Notes: generated by a model not told the origin, from the sequence alone. 64,000 bases of DNA from Adiantum capillus-veneris (GCA_014529385.2 CM043963.1:71564412-71628411); one strand, 5' to 3'. Shown: positions 11,691 through 23,162, counted from the stretch's first letter. A program made the numbers and translations.

Positions 11691-11920
11691 TTGGAAATTT
11701 AGAATTCTATATTCTGCCCAAAATACAGCTTTCATAAACATGTTTTAATGGTGCCTCAATCCACAAACTTGACTACAAGAACAAGTTTTGCAAAAGGAAA
11801 TATAAACAAAAGGTTCTTCTTGATTACATGTATATAGAAAGCATCCAAAACTGTAAAAGAGCTACCACCTATAGCAATAACTACAATTTTCCCAATTCCC
11901 TAAACTAGATAAGAGGCATT
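11691..11920 (-). pseudogene. Ty1/copia protease / pre-integrase fragment
   Basis: The minus strand resembles the copia region around 46440-46850 of Copia-B: the sequence spanning the pre-integrase and the segment after the protease active site. It has internal deletions. It ends at AGAGGCATT, exactly where the LTR of the gag/protease element begins, so it is the flanking target DNA of that element. Confidence 0.7.
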
Positions 11921-12864
11921 TGCGGGAGCGAATCACACCACCCATAAAGTGCATGCAACACAACCTAGATGAGCATAATGTCAGTCGAGGATACAGATGA
12001 CACGATAGGCACACGGAGGAAATCTCGTTAGCTTGTCAGGGTGAGACCATCCTACACATACAACACTTTGGAAGGCCAACTAAGCACAACCTAGAATCTC
12101 ACTGCTCTCAACTACACCACCTAAGCCACATACACACAAATAGAAGGAAACTCACTAAATCATGCCAGAATTGTATGGAACTTAAGGAACACCATCCCCT
12201 CACTAGGATACACTTGTCCCTAAGCCTCTACACTCAAAACCCTAGCTCTAGACCCATCTGCAGAAAACACGTATGAAGACATAGCAAAATTTTGGAAGTG
12301 TTCGAACTTGAAATCTATGAGTACCTATGCGTAGCTTATGTTGCCATAATTCTAAAGACTACTTGCAAGCAAAAAACAGACATCATTTGATATACTTACG
12401 GCCACCAATAGCTCGTAGATGCATGAGCACACATGCTCCTTTCCGCAAGGAATGCTTGGCGTTGGCAAGTAGCCCTTTCCGAGGCTAGCACAATGGGGTT
12501 GTCGGTTCTCCAATGTGATGTGAGAAGCAAGGAGTAGTGCCAGGATGAAGCTCACACTCTCTCTCTTCCTCTCTCACACACAGTCGACGATAGTTTAAAA
12601 CTTATGATTATGAAAAAAGTTCTCTTTACAAAATGACCTAGGTACCTTATATACTAAGGTCACCTTAGGTTAAACCTAAAATAGAGTGTGAGGGGTCAAA
12701 TGGCTTGGTATTTACAATCTGGAAGTTCCAATTCACCCCGGCTTCTGCAACTAGACTACCTCCTTATTACAAATGATGTTTCTAACCATAATCCGTAGCA
12801 TTTCATAACTCTCAGAAAAAAAGGCTTTGTTGAGTTATGTCGTGCATTGACCCAGCCATGAACA
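11921..12864 (-). repeat. LTR of the gag/protease-only element, block copy 1 (3' LTR)
   Basis: About 944 bp. It is similar along its length to 39472-40390 (5' LTR) and to the split LTR 19472-19809 plus 23163-23767. On the minus strand it begins with TG and ends close to CA. A TATA-like TATATA lies near 12650. It has an uninterrupted copy of the site where Copia-A inserted in the other block (about 12256-12262). Its outer edge abuts the copia fragment; its inner edge abuts the polypurine tract. Confidence 0.85.
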
Positions 12865-12876
12865 CTCTCCCCCTCC
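12865..12876 (-). other. Polypurine tract of the gag/protease element (copy 1)
   Basis: The minus strand reads GGAGGGGGAGAG immediately before the LTR. This is the position and composition expected for plus-strand priming in LTR retroelements, and it fixes the LTR edge. The same tract is at 23768-23779. Confidence 0.85.
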
Positions 12877-14050
12877 GTGTTCTTGTCTTCCCTAACATGA
12901 CTTGGTTGTTGATGTTGGTGCGGTCTTTGTTGTCGCTTTGCTGATGTAAAAAAAGTATTGGCTGTAGCCTTTGCACGAGTTCATCATGTTTGTACAATCC
13001 AATGTACATAGTCGTCACATGATTGAGGGAAATCATAACTAATGACGAACTTTATGTCCTTCAAATCTATGCTTAGATGCAACATCTCTTTCTATCATTA
13101 TAGGTCTATTGCCAAATCCTAAATTCAGGATGAAGCCAATCTCATTCAGCTTGACTCTTGGTTGCTCCTATAGATCTATCAATTCTTAGTATTTCTCATT
13201 CTCAAAAACAACTTCTACAATCTATAGAATTGAGTGATTTGCTTTCAGAAATTGTGTGGCTAAACCTTCAACTTCTTTAGGCCAATGAAAATCTGTCTGT
13301 CAGGTCCAATCAAGGAGATAGTTTTTCTGATTTGAGGTTCCAAACCCATGTTAAACATTCACTCCGTCTCATCAAGGACAAGATGTGTAACCATGTGAAG
13401 GCGAGTCAACTTCTTTGAAACCCAAATCTGAGTTACAAAAGCTTGCGACTTTTTGTTTTTCCTAGATTCTCTTGTAGCCTTTGACTGTTTTCCTTTTGGC
13501 ATTGGATCTTGTGATTTTTCATCAGAGATCTTTGTCTTCTTGATCCATACTTGCTTTGGCCAATCTGACTCTTTGGTATCCAGATTTTTCGAACTTTTTG
13601 GTTCTGACTTGTTGTTCTTTGCTTTTGGCCTTTTTTGGTTGTGAAGGAAGCTACTAGTGAGGGTGATGACCTAAGTTGTTGGTAGGGAATGTCATAAGAA
13701 TCATCACTATCACTCCTATCCTCAACAAGGTTACATTCTAGAACTTTCCCTTTGTGGTTTGTCTCGTTATGGAAAGTTGCTGGTTGCTTGCTCTAGGGTT
13801 GTTGTTTTTGGGATGACTTTGGTATCCACTTGATTAGAGTGTTGGTAACTCCTTGACATGGTTGTGTTCTTCTTGGTTGAGTCTTTTTTTCATGGATAGG
13901 AGCCACGTATGAGGATGCTTGTTGCAATTGTGTTTCCACCAAAGATTTTGGAATCTATTTTTTTAATGCACTTTATTTTGTACCGATGACGTTGTTTCCT
14001 GGGTCTTTGATCTGGACAATCATAAAACCATGCATTTGATAAAGTTTTGT
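12877..14050 (-). other. Region between protease remnants and 3' LTR, copy 1
   Basis: No RT, RNase H or integrase is readable here. The minus strand has one Lys-rich open stretch of about 104 codons (about 13670-13359), identical in copy 2. A ~37-bp segment present in copy 2 near 24160 is missing here near 13250. ORFs on the plus strand in this interval are shadows. Confidence 0.6.
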
Positions 14051-15908
14051 TTATGTCACATACTGTGTCGTCTGAATTTCCGTTGTTTGCATCTCATGAA
14101 GCTCCAAATGTTCTATAGAGTTGTAGAACTTGTCTTCTTCTTCGTCTTCGTTTTCCTGGATCACACTTATTGCAAAGTAAGAAACGATATTATAGCCATT
14201 TTCACAAAACTTCATTGTTGGATCGTCTTCAATACCGTACACATCCAGAGTAGCCAAGATGTGTTCCCATTTAAGTGGCCCTAATTATTCCTCAGGAAAG
14301 GGTTCTGGGATATAATCCTCATCTTCAATTTCCCTTTCTAGGTTTCCTTCCTCTCGGATTAAGATTCCGCATTGCGAAGCTCCACACATCCATATTTCTT
14401 TAGGCTTACCCAACTATGCTGGAAGTTCTGATCCTACTACAATAGCGGAATCAAAATCCACCATAGGTGTTCTTGTCACATCCCTATAACTATGGTCCTT
14501 CAAGTTTATCCTTGTCATGGTCTCCATATGTCTTAGGTAGGTATAGTCATAACGCCAATTTTGGACCATTTTCAATTGTCACATGTATCGTCTTCCTAAA
14601 ATGATGTCATAGTTGTTCTTCTTGACAAAGTCAACAATAGCAAAAGTTTGCTCCTATTCAATGCCACAAGAAGTAACAACTAATTTTTCTAGAAGTCCTA
14701 TGGGCCTTTCTATGTGTCCGTTTGCAAGCTTCAGTTTCATCCTTGTAGCCCTCATTCCTGGTTTTTCGCATGTTTTCCAAACCTCTTTTGTTGCGATGGA
14801 AACACAGGCTCCACTGTCAAGGATTTCCATGGTTGTTGCACCTTGAAATTTCATAGGAAGAGTGGTGTTCCCATCTTTTTCCTCATAGTACTCGTCCCCT
14901 ACCTTGTTTAGTGGCAGTTGCCTAGTGTTTGATCCCTTCCTCAATTTAAGTCATTGGTTTTTTAACACCAAATTTCTCTAGGCATTTTCCCACAGTAGCC
15001 CACATGTTTGGTCTGATTCTGAGCAAGTCGGCGAACGTTATTGTACAGGCGACTGGTGTTGACAAAATGTCTATCAGCCCTTTTGAATCAATGACCTTGC
15101 TCGGAGACAATCTCCATGATGGGACTAAAACAACATCTGACTTGGCCTCGTGCTCTCTCGTATTAGATGGTAGTGTTCTTAGCGAATGGGGTTGACTGTT
15201 TATAGACTGTACAACTCCTTTGTCTCCCCAATACAATTCCACTTCTAGATTCATTTGAGATCCAGCCTGAAATTTCTCTATTGGTGGAAGAGACACTCCT
15301 CTTCCATCACCCGTATGGTTTACTCATCTGCTTACCTCACTTGCTTCATTGGGCTCTCTGACTCGTTTCCACAATTTGTCAAGACCATCTATTTCTTTAC
15401 AGCTATCAGGTATAGTTATGTGAAATCCCTCAAAAGAGTCATCCGCGGTATTCAAAACTATCCTTGGCTCTAACGTTGAGTTCTTGAACTTTTGTCCGTG
15501 CTCGTGACTGGAATCTGGCTCTTTTAGTTCTTGGTTTGGTGGTATTAATGGTATAGGTGGGACAAGGATCACACCCTCAGGTTTTTCAACTGGTGGTTCT
15601 AGTAAAGCTTGAGCTTTTTGAATCATTTTCTTGCACATTTCAAGCCTTTCCCGTTCCAGTTCCGCGTATGGATATGTCATCCACCTTTGCTCTTGGGTTT
15701 GGTTGTTTTTGAGTGGTGTTTCATAGGATTTTAGGAGGGCATCTAATGGCTCATTAACCGCTCGACCAGTACTGATCCTCCCAAACTAGCACTTCCCGGT
15801 TTCTTATCTATGGATGGTTCTTCTGGAGGTTGAGACATCTGTGTAAGAGAAGGTGCAACCATTTTCTCATGTTGTCTTATCTTCTCTTCAGCTTGGGTAA
15901 GCTTCTCA
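14051..15908 (-). pseudogene. Gag C-terminal / aspartic protease fragment, truncated (copy 1)
   Basis: Pieces of one polyprotein in several frames. Gag-like linker segments come first (15908-15743, 15680-15324, 15296-14946). A retropepsin-like segment (14944-14654) carries the catalytic LDSGACVS at about 14830, and an acidic segment (14257-14051) ends it. Unlike copy 2 the active-site triad DSG is intact, but the second half, with the ILGRRF-like motif, is out of frame. At 15908 the coding region is cut by the GT-bounded repeat, so the gag N-terminus and zinc knuckles are missing. Confidence 0.7.
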
Positions 15909-15912
15909 AAAC

Positions 15913-15959
<47 letters not shown>

Positions 15960-16149
15960 ATGTGAAAATCATACTCTTTCCATTTTTGTGAATCAAATAA
16001 TCTGGTATAAGTTTAAAATTTATTGATACAATTTCATATAATAATAGTTAAAAGTAGTGGTGATGGGTCAACTCACTCTCTATAGAACATGGGTATGTGT
16101 GCATGTATGTGATGCACTTTTGTACATGAGGTCTTTTTTAGTTTATTGT

Positions 16150-16174
<25 letters not shown>
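15906..16174. repeat. Dispersed repeat bounded by GT arrays, copy 2
   Basis: Copy of 4132-4388. Its left GT array is 42 bp (15916-15957) and its right TG array about 28 bp (16147-16174). It lies exactly at the right edge of block copy 1. Confidence 0.85.

Positions 16175-16206
<32 letters not shown>
16174..16206. repeat. (GA)n microsatellite
   Basis: A GA run directly joined to the preceding TG array. The same TG-then-GA arrangement occurs at 62984-63077. Confidence 0.95.
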
Positions 16207-16211
<5 letters not shown>

Positions 16212-16339
16212 GTGTCTACAATGCCTAAATCAATGTAAATTGGGACCTATGCTCAACCAAAAGAAAAATCAGCCAGTTATACATTATGCTAGAGACTATA
16301 CAAAAAACGAACAGACCCTAGAATGAAGAAATTTCAAGT

Positions 16340-17053
16340 GGACCTCCATTAACAATTAAGATGAAGTTGAATTGCTTAAAATAAAAAATGAGAAGGGATA
16401 GCCTCCAAAGTGGATCAGAAGAGATGGATGGAGGCAAAGAAAATACATGGCTGAACAAAAGCTTGAAGAGGTAAAGAAGGCCAGATTATTATCTAGAGAG
16501 ATTATCCTCGAGCCTGAGGCTATCAACCAGGCATATTTCTCCAGGGTCCTCAAAGTAAAGAGGAGCCAGGGAACCATCCTCTTTGATGAATAACAAGGGG
16601 CAAGTTGTGCAAGACCTTGATGATATGGTTAAGGTGATGCTGTATTACTTAAGTCATATCATAGGGCAACCCGAATCTGGGTCCACAGAAGTGAACAAAT
16701 CCCAAGCATCTTTTCTTGATAGTGTCAAAATAATGGTCTCCCAAGTAGAAGCAAATTGGCTAGAGGGCGGTCTTACCGATATTACCAAGAATGAATGCTC
16801 TCAGGATCTTCTCTCACTAGGTAGGAGAAGTCCCTTGGATGGGATGGTCTAACTTATTGAGTTCTTCATAGAGTTCTAGGGGGATTTGAAGACCCCTGTT
16901 GCGTGCATGGCCAACATGGTCCTAGTGGAAGGGGTGCTTGATGCTAGCATGAAAAGGGGGGGACTAATCAAACCTATCCCTAAGAAAATATGATGCTCCC
17001 AATTGAAGCACTAGCAAGGATCTAAAGACCCCTATTGTGTGTATGGCCAACAC
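16340..17053 (+). pseudogene. LINE ORF2 fragment (linker to RT start)
   Basis: The translation KLEEVKKARLLSREIIL...AYFSRVLKVKRSQG (about 16455-16570) and the following 89-codon stretch (16583-16852) parallel the LINE at 59.9-60.3 kb (LKLKEVMRARVLS...LPVLKIKRSRG). It continues through LVEGVLDAS...LIKPIPK (16925-16990) and stops at the left edge of block copy 2. Frameshifts are present and no catalytic RT motif is included. It may be a separate LINE insertion or part of the same LINE as the following remnant. Confidence 0.7.
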
Positions 17054-17399
17054 ATTAGGAAAAATATGAACCCCCAAAGGGCCTTGTAAGAGCAACCAAT
17101 CAAATTTTAGTCAACAATAGGACATAAAATTGGGGGGGCGGGGGGGGGCATGGATATCCCATATCTACATACTTCAAAACTATATTATGTAGCATATCTA
17201 TGGAAATATCTCGGCAATGCAATCCAAATGTACCATTGGCCAACAAATTTGAAGTTAATTTGCTCATGTTATGGGCATTTGAAAAAAATGTAAAAATTGG
17301 TGGCACAGTGGCCACATCCCCATTCTCATTGGTGTAGAGAGTATATATTCCAAAATTATCTTTGACCCTAAAGGGCCCATCTGGGGTCCATATCTTCCC

Positions 17400-19239
17400 T
17401 AATGATGGCCCAAGTGGAAGAGGTGATTGATGCTAGCGTCAAAAGGGGACTACCCCATTCATAGAGTTCTGGGATAATCTGAAGACCCCTATTGCGTGTA
17501 TGTCAAATATGGCCCTAGTGAATGGGGTGCTTGATGCTAGCATCAGAAGGGGGCTAATAAAACCTATCCCTAAGATGGACTAGTGGAAGGGGTGCTTGAT
17601 GCTAGCATCAGAAGGGGGCTAATCAAACCTATCCCTAAGAAAATATGCTACTCCCAATTGAAGCACTAGAGACCCATCACCACGATGAATGTAGCTTATG
17701 AAATAATTTTCAGATATGTTGCCCTCAAGATCTCTCCCCACCTAGATAAAGTTCTAACTTTGTACCAACACGGATATATCAAGGAAAGATCCATATATGT
17801 TGCATCCTCTTGCAACTTGACCTTGATAAAGCATACGACAAATTGCCTGGTCCTTCATAGAAGCCCTCATGGAAGCAATGGGGTTTGCACCACGGCTGTG
17901 TCAGCTAGTGCACACCCTTGGGATGGGCAGTCACTTGGAACTATTGTTTAATAAAAGGAACTGTGGGTGCCTTTAAAGTCAAAAGATCTATCAAACAAGG
18001 TTGGCATCTAGCCTTGCTTTTATTTGCCATCGGGTCTCACCCCCCTACACCATGTTGGAAGCCACTACTACAAGAGGGGAGATTCAAGGCTTGTCCTTGC
18101 CTAGAAACAAGCAACTTCTGGCCAGGCTATTTGATAATGACTCGTTGATGTTCTTAAAAGCAGTCACCAGATCCTTCGAAAGGCTCTAGAGATAGTTCAA
18201 ACATTTTCCACCACTGCACGATAAAAGTGAAATATCAACAAATCAAGACTGATCTTGCTATGGATAATGATGCGTTCGACCCTTCTAATGTTCGGGAGAT
18301 TTCATCTCTGAAGGGAAGGTATTGTTTCACCTAGGAGCCCCACTTGGGGTAGACTTCTTTAATAACAAGTAGAGGTTCCTAGGAGCCCCACTTGGGGTAG
18401 ACATCACTATAATACAAGTAGAGGTTCCTATTTGTCTTGGACAAAGTGTAGAGCAAGATGCATCGGTGGGAGTATGTGCTTCTTCCCTTTCAAGGGAGAA
18501 TACATGTGATTAAGTCGTTTGTGATCTTGTACGTTTCCTTCACGGGCCCTCTATAGAAAACAACTAAATACAACTGGAAGGAATTCTTGAAACTCGTGAC
18601 AAAATTACTTTGCAAGAATTTCACCAAAGCCTTGATCCCCTAGCAGTGGGCCAAACAAAAAATTGTTGCAAGACCTAAAGAGCAAGGCCGCCTTGGGATT
18701 CTCAACCATGAAGTGTGTCAAGGTGCAATGTGTTAGGAATATTGATAACAAAGGATTGAGATATCTAGCTCAACTTTGGGATGGCAGCACCACAATGTGG
18801 AAAGAAGCAAAGCAATTGATGGCTTAGTTTCTCCTCAAAAGATCTAAAAGACTTTTAATCAAAAGAGCCATTGTATATGTAAATCAGGTTTTGATGCCTA
18901 TTTGCGAGTTTGAAATTGAGTGGAAAGCCTTGCGGTGGCCTATAAACAAAAATTTATGTAAATTGCAAACTAAAGGAATTTACTTTAGCTTGATGTCTAC
19001 CAAAGATTGTTCTCCCCTCTCGATAAAGACACGCATAAGAAATGGCCTAACTTGAGGTGTGGAACGATAGTCAATAACATTTGGGACCACTAGTGGCCCC
19101 ATGCAATGAAGATATTTCTATGGAAGGTGCTTTGCATTAGCCCTATCTTCATTTTCCCAAAAGATGTAGTATGTAGTGGACTACAAAAGCTGCTATGGAC
19201 AAGCTACAATGTGTAATAAGTAGCTCGTACAATACCAGC
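17400..19239 (+). pseudogene. LINE (L1-type) reverse transcriptase remnant, copy 2
   Basis: Same segments as the 9.8-11.7 kb remnant, again with many stops. A deletion after the IYDNIL-equivalent position (about 17800) removes the segment before LDLDKAYD (about 17820). The catalytic box reads FDNDS (about 18130-18145), so both block copies have lost the FVDD motif, by different substitutions. Both tandem duplications of copy 1 are present. Confidence 0.78.
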
Positions 19240-19471
19240 ATTTGGAAATTTAGAATTCTATATTCTGCCCAAAATAGAGCTTTAATAAACATGTTTTAAT
19301 GGTGCTTCAATCCACAAACTTGACTACAAGACCAAGTTTTGCAAAAGAAAATATAAACAAAAGGTTCTTCTTGATTACAGGTATATAGAAAACATCCAAA
19401 ACTTTGAAAGAGCTACCACCTATAGCAATAACTACAATTTTCCCAATTCCCTAAACTAGATAAGAGGCATT
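19240..19471 (-). pseudogene. Ty1/copia protease fragment flanking the gag/protease element
   Basis: Near-identical to 11691-11920 and homologous to the copia protease/pre-integrase region of Copia-B. It ends at AGAGGCATT. The other side of the same copia sequence resumes beyond the far LTR at 40391 with ATAGAGGCATTGTTGG, so the element between is an insertion in an older copia. Confidence 0.75.
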
Positions 19472-19809
19472 TGTAGGAGCGAATCACACCACCCATAAAG
19501 TGCATGCAACACAACCTAGATGAACATAATGTCAATCAAGGACACAGATGACACGATAGGCACACGGAGGAAATCTCGTTAGCTTGTCAAGCTGAGACCA
19601 TCCTACACATACAACACTCTAGAAAGCCAACTAAGCACAACCTAGAATCTCACTGCTCTCAACTACACCACCTAAGCCACATACACACAAATAGAAGGAA
19701 ACTCACTAAATCATGCCAGAATTATATGAAACTTAAGGAACACCATCCCCTCACTAAGATACACCTATCCCTAAGCCTCTACACTCAAAACCCTAGCTCT
19801 AGACCCATT
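19472..19809 (-). repeat. 3' LTR of the gag/protease element, left part
   Basis: Matches the left third of the 5' LTR (39472-39812). The LTR resumes at 23163 after Copia-A. CCATT (19805-19809) is the left target-site copy of Copia-A. Confidence 0.85.
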
Positions 19810-20036
19810 TGTTGGAATTAGGGTTGCAGAGAAACGCACACAGCTTGGAGAAGATGAAGGAAGCTCAAGGCACACAATAGAGAGTGTGTTACTTAGTGTG
19901 CAATGGAAAGATAGATAGCCCTAGAGTGATGGGCATATATACAATGCTCGGGGGGAAAAACCTCATAAAGAGGGAAAAAATGCCCCGGCGGTCCTAGTGT
20001 GTTCACACACATCACTGCCACATGTATATGGTAACG
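19810..20036 (-). repeat. Copia-A 3' LTR
   Basis: 227 bp, similar to 22931-23157 and to both Copia-B LTRs. Its first base on the minus strand is C instead of the expected T of TG. A GGGGGAATT polypurine-like tract precedes it on the minus strand (20037-20046). Confidence 0.92.
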
Positions 20037-20108
20037 AATTCCCCCTGGAGTGATGCGGTGAATGAGAGCTGGCACATGAGTAAAGGGAAGTGCCATGCCC
20101 TGAGGACA

Positions 20109-20752
20109 TGATCAGTTCACAAAGGGGAGCAAACCCAAATCTTGGCGGAAAGCTTCAAGCTTCTCACGAGACAATGCGTTTGTGAAAAGATCTGCAAGGT
20201 TGTCCTGTGTTGGCACATAAGCCAAGCTGATCTCTCCTGCTGAGAGCCTCTCCCAGACATAGTGGTAATGCACCTCAATGTGCTTTGTGCGGACATAAAA
20301 CACTGGGTTCCTCGCAACTTCCAATGCGCTCTGACTGTCAGTGTAGATAGTGTTGGCAGTGTCCTGTCCAACACCCAAATCAGCCATAAGGCGTCTGAGC
20401 CATACACACTCAACTGTAGCAGTGAAGGCTGCCCTGTACTCAGCCTCACAACTCGAAGTGGCCACAGTAGGTTGCTTCTTGCTCAACCATGATATACATG
20501 AACTACCAAGTATGAAACAACAACCACTGTGGACACTCGTGTGTCAAAACAACCAACCCAATCTGAGTCCGAAAAAGCATGTAAGTCTGGCGGCAATGAT
20601 CCCCCCTTGGGATAAAACAAGCCAAGATGTAAAGTGCCACTAAGGTAGCGAAAAATCCTCTTGACAGCTTGCCAATGCTTAGACCTTGGGCTATGCATAA
20701 ATCTGCTGACCTGTGAGACTGCAAACTGTATATTTGGCCTCGTGTTGCATAC
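20109..20752 (-). pseudogene. Copia-A RNase H domain
   Basis: Readable in pieces: SKHWQAVKRIFRYLSGT and FSDSDWVGC (20698-20560), then SSCEAEYRAA (about 20455-20425), YTDSQSALEVA (about 20350-20315) and RTKHIEVHYHYV (about 20295-20260) in the open stretch 20486-20112. The catalytic residues D, E, D and the final H-containing motif are all visible. A frameshift near 20490 and the stop that ends the preceding RT frame separate it from the RT. The intact layout is seen in Copia-B at 44568-43801. Confidence 0.85.
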
Positions 20753-21510
20753 TTAAATGAGGCAGCCAACAACAGTTTGGTAAATAGTGACATCAGCAAT
20801 ATCGCCATCATCATGTAGACTCAACTTCAAACCTGTTCCCATGGGAGTGGCAATAGGTTTGCAATCCTCAAGTCTAGACAAACATAGCAATGTCTCTATG
20901 TAACTTTTATGACACAAGGAAATACCCCCATCACACTGCTTAAACTGTATACCCAAGTAATGATGCAACAGCCCCAAATCTTTCATCTTGAAATTAGCAT
21001 TCAAATCAGCCTTAAATTCAGCAATATGTCTCTCATTTGGTCCAGTGATCAGCAAATCATTGACATAAAGAACCACAATGATAAGTACATCACCCTCACG
21101 CTTTACATACAATGTGCTTTCTGTTGGACTGTTACGAAAGCCTCGTTTAACCAAATGAGTGTCAGCTTTCTCATACCATGCACGAGGATATTGCTTCAAC
21201 CCATACAAAGCCTTCTTATATCTGCACACTTTGTCCTCTTGTCCTTTTATGACAAAACCGCAAGGCTGCGTTACATAAACTTTCTCAAATATGACACCAT
21301 TCAAGAAAGCAGTAACAATGTCTGATTGATGTACATCCCAACCAAAATGAGCTGCCAATGCACATAGAAAACACACAGTAATCATACGACAAGTGGGAGA
21401 AAAAGTCTCTTCATAATCTATGCCTTTTTGCTGTGCATAACCCTTTGCAACAAGTCGAGCCTTATGGCGATCGATCTCACCATCGGGCTTGCATTTCAAC
21501 TTGTAAACCA
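20753..21510 (-). pseudogene. Copia-A reverse transcriptase (RVT_2 type)
   Basis: RT of the copia family: KARLVAKGYAQQKGIDYEETFSP, motif A HQSDIVTAFLNG, ALYGLKQYPRAWY, and the catalytic box reading YVNDLL where the family has YVDDLL (about 21067-21056). The second catalytic Asp pair is therefore reduced by a D-to-N change (GAT to AAT compared with Copia-B). The frame ends at a TAA (20755-20753) where Copia-B has TAT. The N-terminal part of the RT is missing, lost in the deletion that also removed protease and integrase. Confidence 0.9.
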
Positions 21511-22608
21511 CACATGTGAATCTACAGCAATTGACAAGCATGCATCATGGACAACAGGATTGTAAGTGCACTCTATGCTAAAAGCCCATTCTACATCAAC
21601 ATCAACAACACAGTCTCCTTTCACAGAAGACTCAACAATGGCTGCATTTGTAATGGAACCAACATTTGCAGTGGAACCACCCTCTTTCTTCTTAGCCTCT
21701 TTGGCCTTCAACTTAGGACACGACTTGATCAAGTGATCATTAGCTTTACAATAATGGAAACGCATCTTCTTTTTGCCCTTATCACTAGAATTTCCAGACG
21801 AATTTCTGCCAGCAGAAGCATTAGGAACATAATTTTTTCCACTTGCAACAGAACCATAAGAAGTGGCTGCATTGCTGTTACCACCCTTTCTTTGAGAAGC
21901 AATAAAATCCTGTTCAACTGCACGCTGTCTAGTCGTGTTTTTCCTAGAAAGTGACTCAGCTTGCAACAACAATGTGCATAATGCATCAAACTTGACAACT
22001 TCTAGATTTCCTTGGGTCATAAGTCTCCAAGTACTAGCAAAATTCTGGTAAGAATCTGGTAAGGCATCAAGAACAGTCTGCACAAGGGAACTGTCTGTAA
22101 TGACTTCACCTGCAGAAATAAGTTGCTCATTGATATCCTTGAAACTAGCAAGGAAAGTGTCCATATCATCTTCCTCATGCATAATCTTCGACTCCAACTC
22201 TTTACGCAGCAAAGCAATTTTAGCCTCATTGCGACTTGCATAAAGACTAGCCAAAATATCCCAAGCCTGTTTTGTAGATTTTGCTGAACGGATCTGAGGA
22301 ACAATAGTGTGCTTTACAGACAACGTAATCAATGCATGAGCATGCGCATCCTTTACATCCCAATGAGCTTGTTCTGCCGTAGGCAAAAAAACTCTAATAG
22401 AAGCACTCCTTCTAGCAAGACCTGCAACATCCTCAACATTGCCTACATCCTCAGAACCAGGACGTACATCAATGCCCTGCACAATATTCCAGATGCCCTT
22501 TGACACAAGAACGTGTTGCATCATACAAGCCCACATAGGGTAATTGTCCCCATCCAACCTGTCCTCAACAGCAAACATCTTGAACACATTTGTGTTGTTG
22601 TCAACCAT
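21511..22608 (-). pseudogene. Copia-A gag, the longest intact gag reading frame here
   Basis: Starts at an ATG (22608) giving MVDNNTNVFK, followed by the copia gag features VEDRLDGDNYPMW, IRSAKSTKQAWDILASLY and LRKELESKIMHEEDD, then a Ser/Asn-rich stretch. A degenerate zinc knuckle HYCKANDHLIKSC has its first Cys replaced. A TAA ends the frame soon after the deletion join (about 21497). I chose the ATG at 22608 because Copia-B has ATG at the same place (48042). The frame is open, but the protein would end without the protease. Confidence 0.88.
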
Positions 22609-22916
22609 GGTAAATGCTGCACATGATGTGAAAATTGCCCAAAAATAGGAGAAACGGAGCATGAACAACACGTGCTATATAGCACAAACCGTAGAAGACT
22701 GTAAGGCACCTGTTATGCAAAAATTGGCACTGATAGAAATTTTGAGCAAAATGATGAAATTGCCTGTGCAGACCTGCCTGTAGTGGAAACAGAAGCCCAA
22801 ATGAGCCCGAATGAAAAATCTGAGCAGCGAACGCTTGCCAAAGCTCACTAAAATCGGAGAAAGTGAGCAGGCGTGTGCTGGAGCAGTTGGCGACTAAGCC
22901 CGGGAGGACGTAACCT

Positions 22917-22928
22917 GCTCTGATACCA
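22917..22928 (-). promoter_or_regulatory. Copia-A primer-binding site
   Basis: The minus strand reads TGGTATCAGAGC two bases after the 5' LTR. This is the classical sequence complementary to the 3' end of plant initiator-Met tRNA, used to prime first-strand cDNA. Confidence 0.93.
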
Positions 22929-22930
22929 AT

Positions 22931-23157
22931 TGTTGAAATTAGGGTTGCAGAGAAATGCACACAGCTTGGGGAAGACAAAGGAAGCTCAAGGCACACAATA
23001 GAGAGTGTGTTACTTAGTGTGCAATGGAAAGATAGATAGCCCTAGAGTGATGGGCGTATATACAATGCTCGGGGGAAAAAACCTCCTAAAGAGGGAAAAA
23101 ATGCCCCGGCGGTCCTAGTGTGTTCACACACATCACTACCACATGTATATGGTAACA
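22931..23157 (-). repeat. Copia-A 5' LTR
   Basis: 227 bp, pairs with 19810-20036. It should contain the promoter; a TATATAC stretch near 23049-23062 (plus-strand reading) is a possible TATA-like region. Confidence 0.92.
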
Positions 23158-23162
23158 CCATA

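Larger units (their letters stand above)
9439..15908. repeat. ~6.45 kb duplicated block, copy 1
   Basis: Collinear with 17054-26844 once the copia insertion there is removed. The content runs in order: a short unassigned segment, LINE RT remnant, copia protease fragment, LTR, polypurine tract, and the gag/protease tail of a minus-strand LTR element. Similarity begins at ATTAGGA (9439; 17054) and ends at GCTTCTCA (15908; 26844). Some stretches are identical: the 63-codon plus-strand ORFs at 13453 and 24395 give the same translation. Copy 1 stops where the GT-bounded dispersed repeat begins. Confidence 0.85.
19810..23157 (-). mobile_element. Copia-A: Ty1/copia element lacking protease-integrase
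   Basis: LTRs are 227 bp (19810-20036 and 22931-23157), with about ten mismatches between them. On the minus strand each runs from TGTTACC to CCAACA. The internal region has gag, then RT and RNase H, but no protease or integrase: about 1.74 kb present in Copia-B is absent, with the join near 21510. Primer-binding and polypurine sites are in place. The 5-bp flanks are CCATT and CCATA (one mismatch). It lies within the 3' LTR of the gag/protease element, and its empty site is preserved in block copy 1 and in the 5' LTR. Confidence 0.93.

Noticed and set aside
12352..12555. Small ORF shared by all three LTR copies (12352-12555, 23256-23486, 39889-40134)
   Set aside because: It lies inside the LTR, has no motif and differs in start and length between copies. 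Similarity is explained by LTR homology.
13453..13644. Identical 63-codon plus-strand ORF at 13453 and 24395
   Set aside because: Antisense to the Lys-rich minus-strand frame of the gag/protease element. Its identity reflects the block duplication.
20909..21325. 138-codon plus-strand ORF in Copia-A (also 21547-21954, 46576-46860)
   Set aside because: Shadow ORFs opposite clear minus-strand copia RT, gag and protease.
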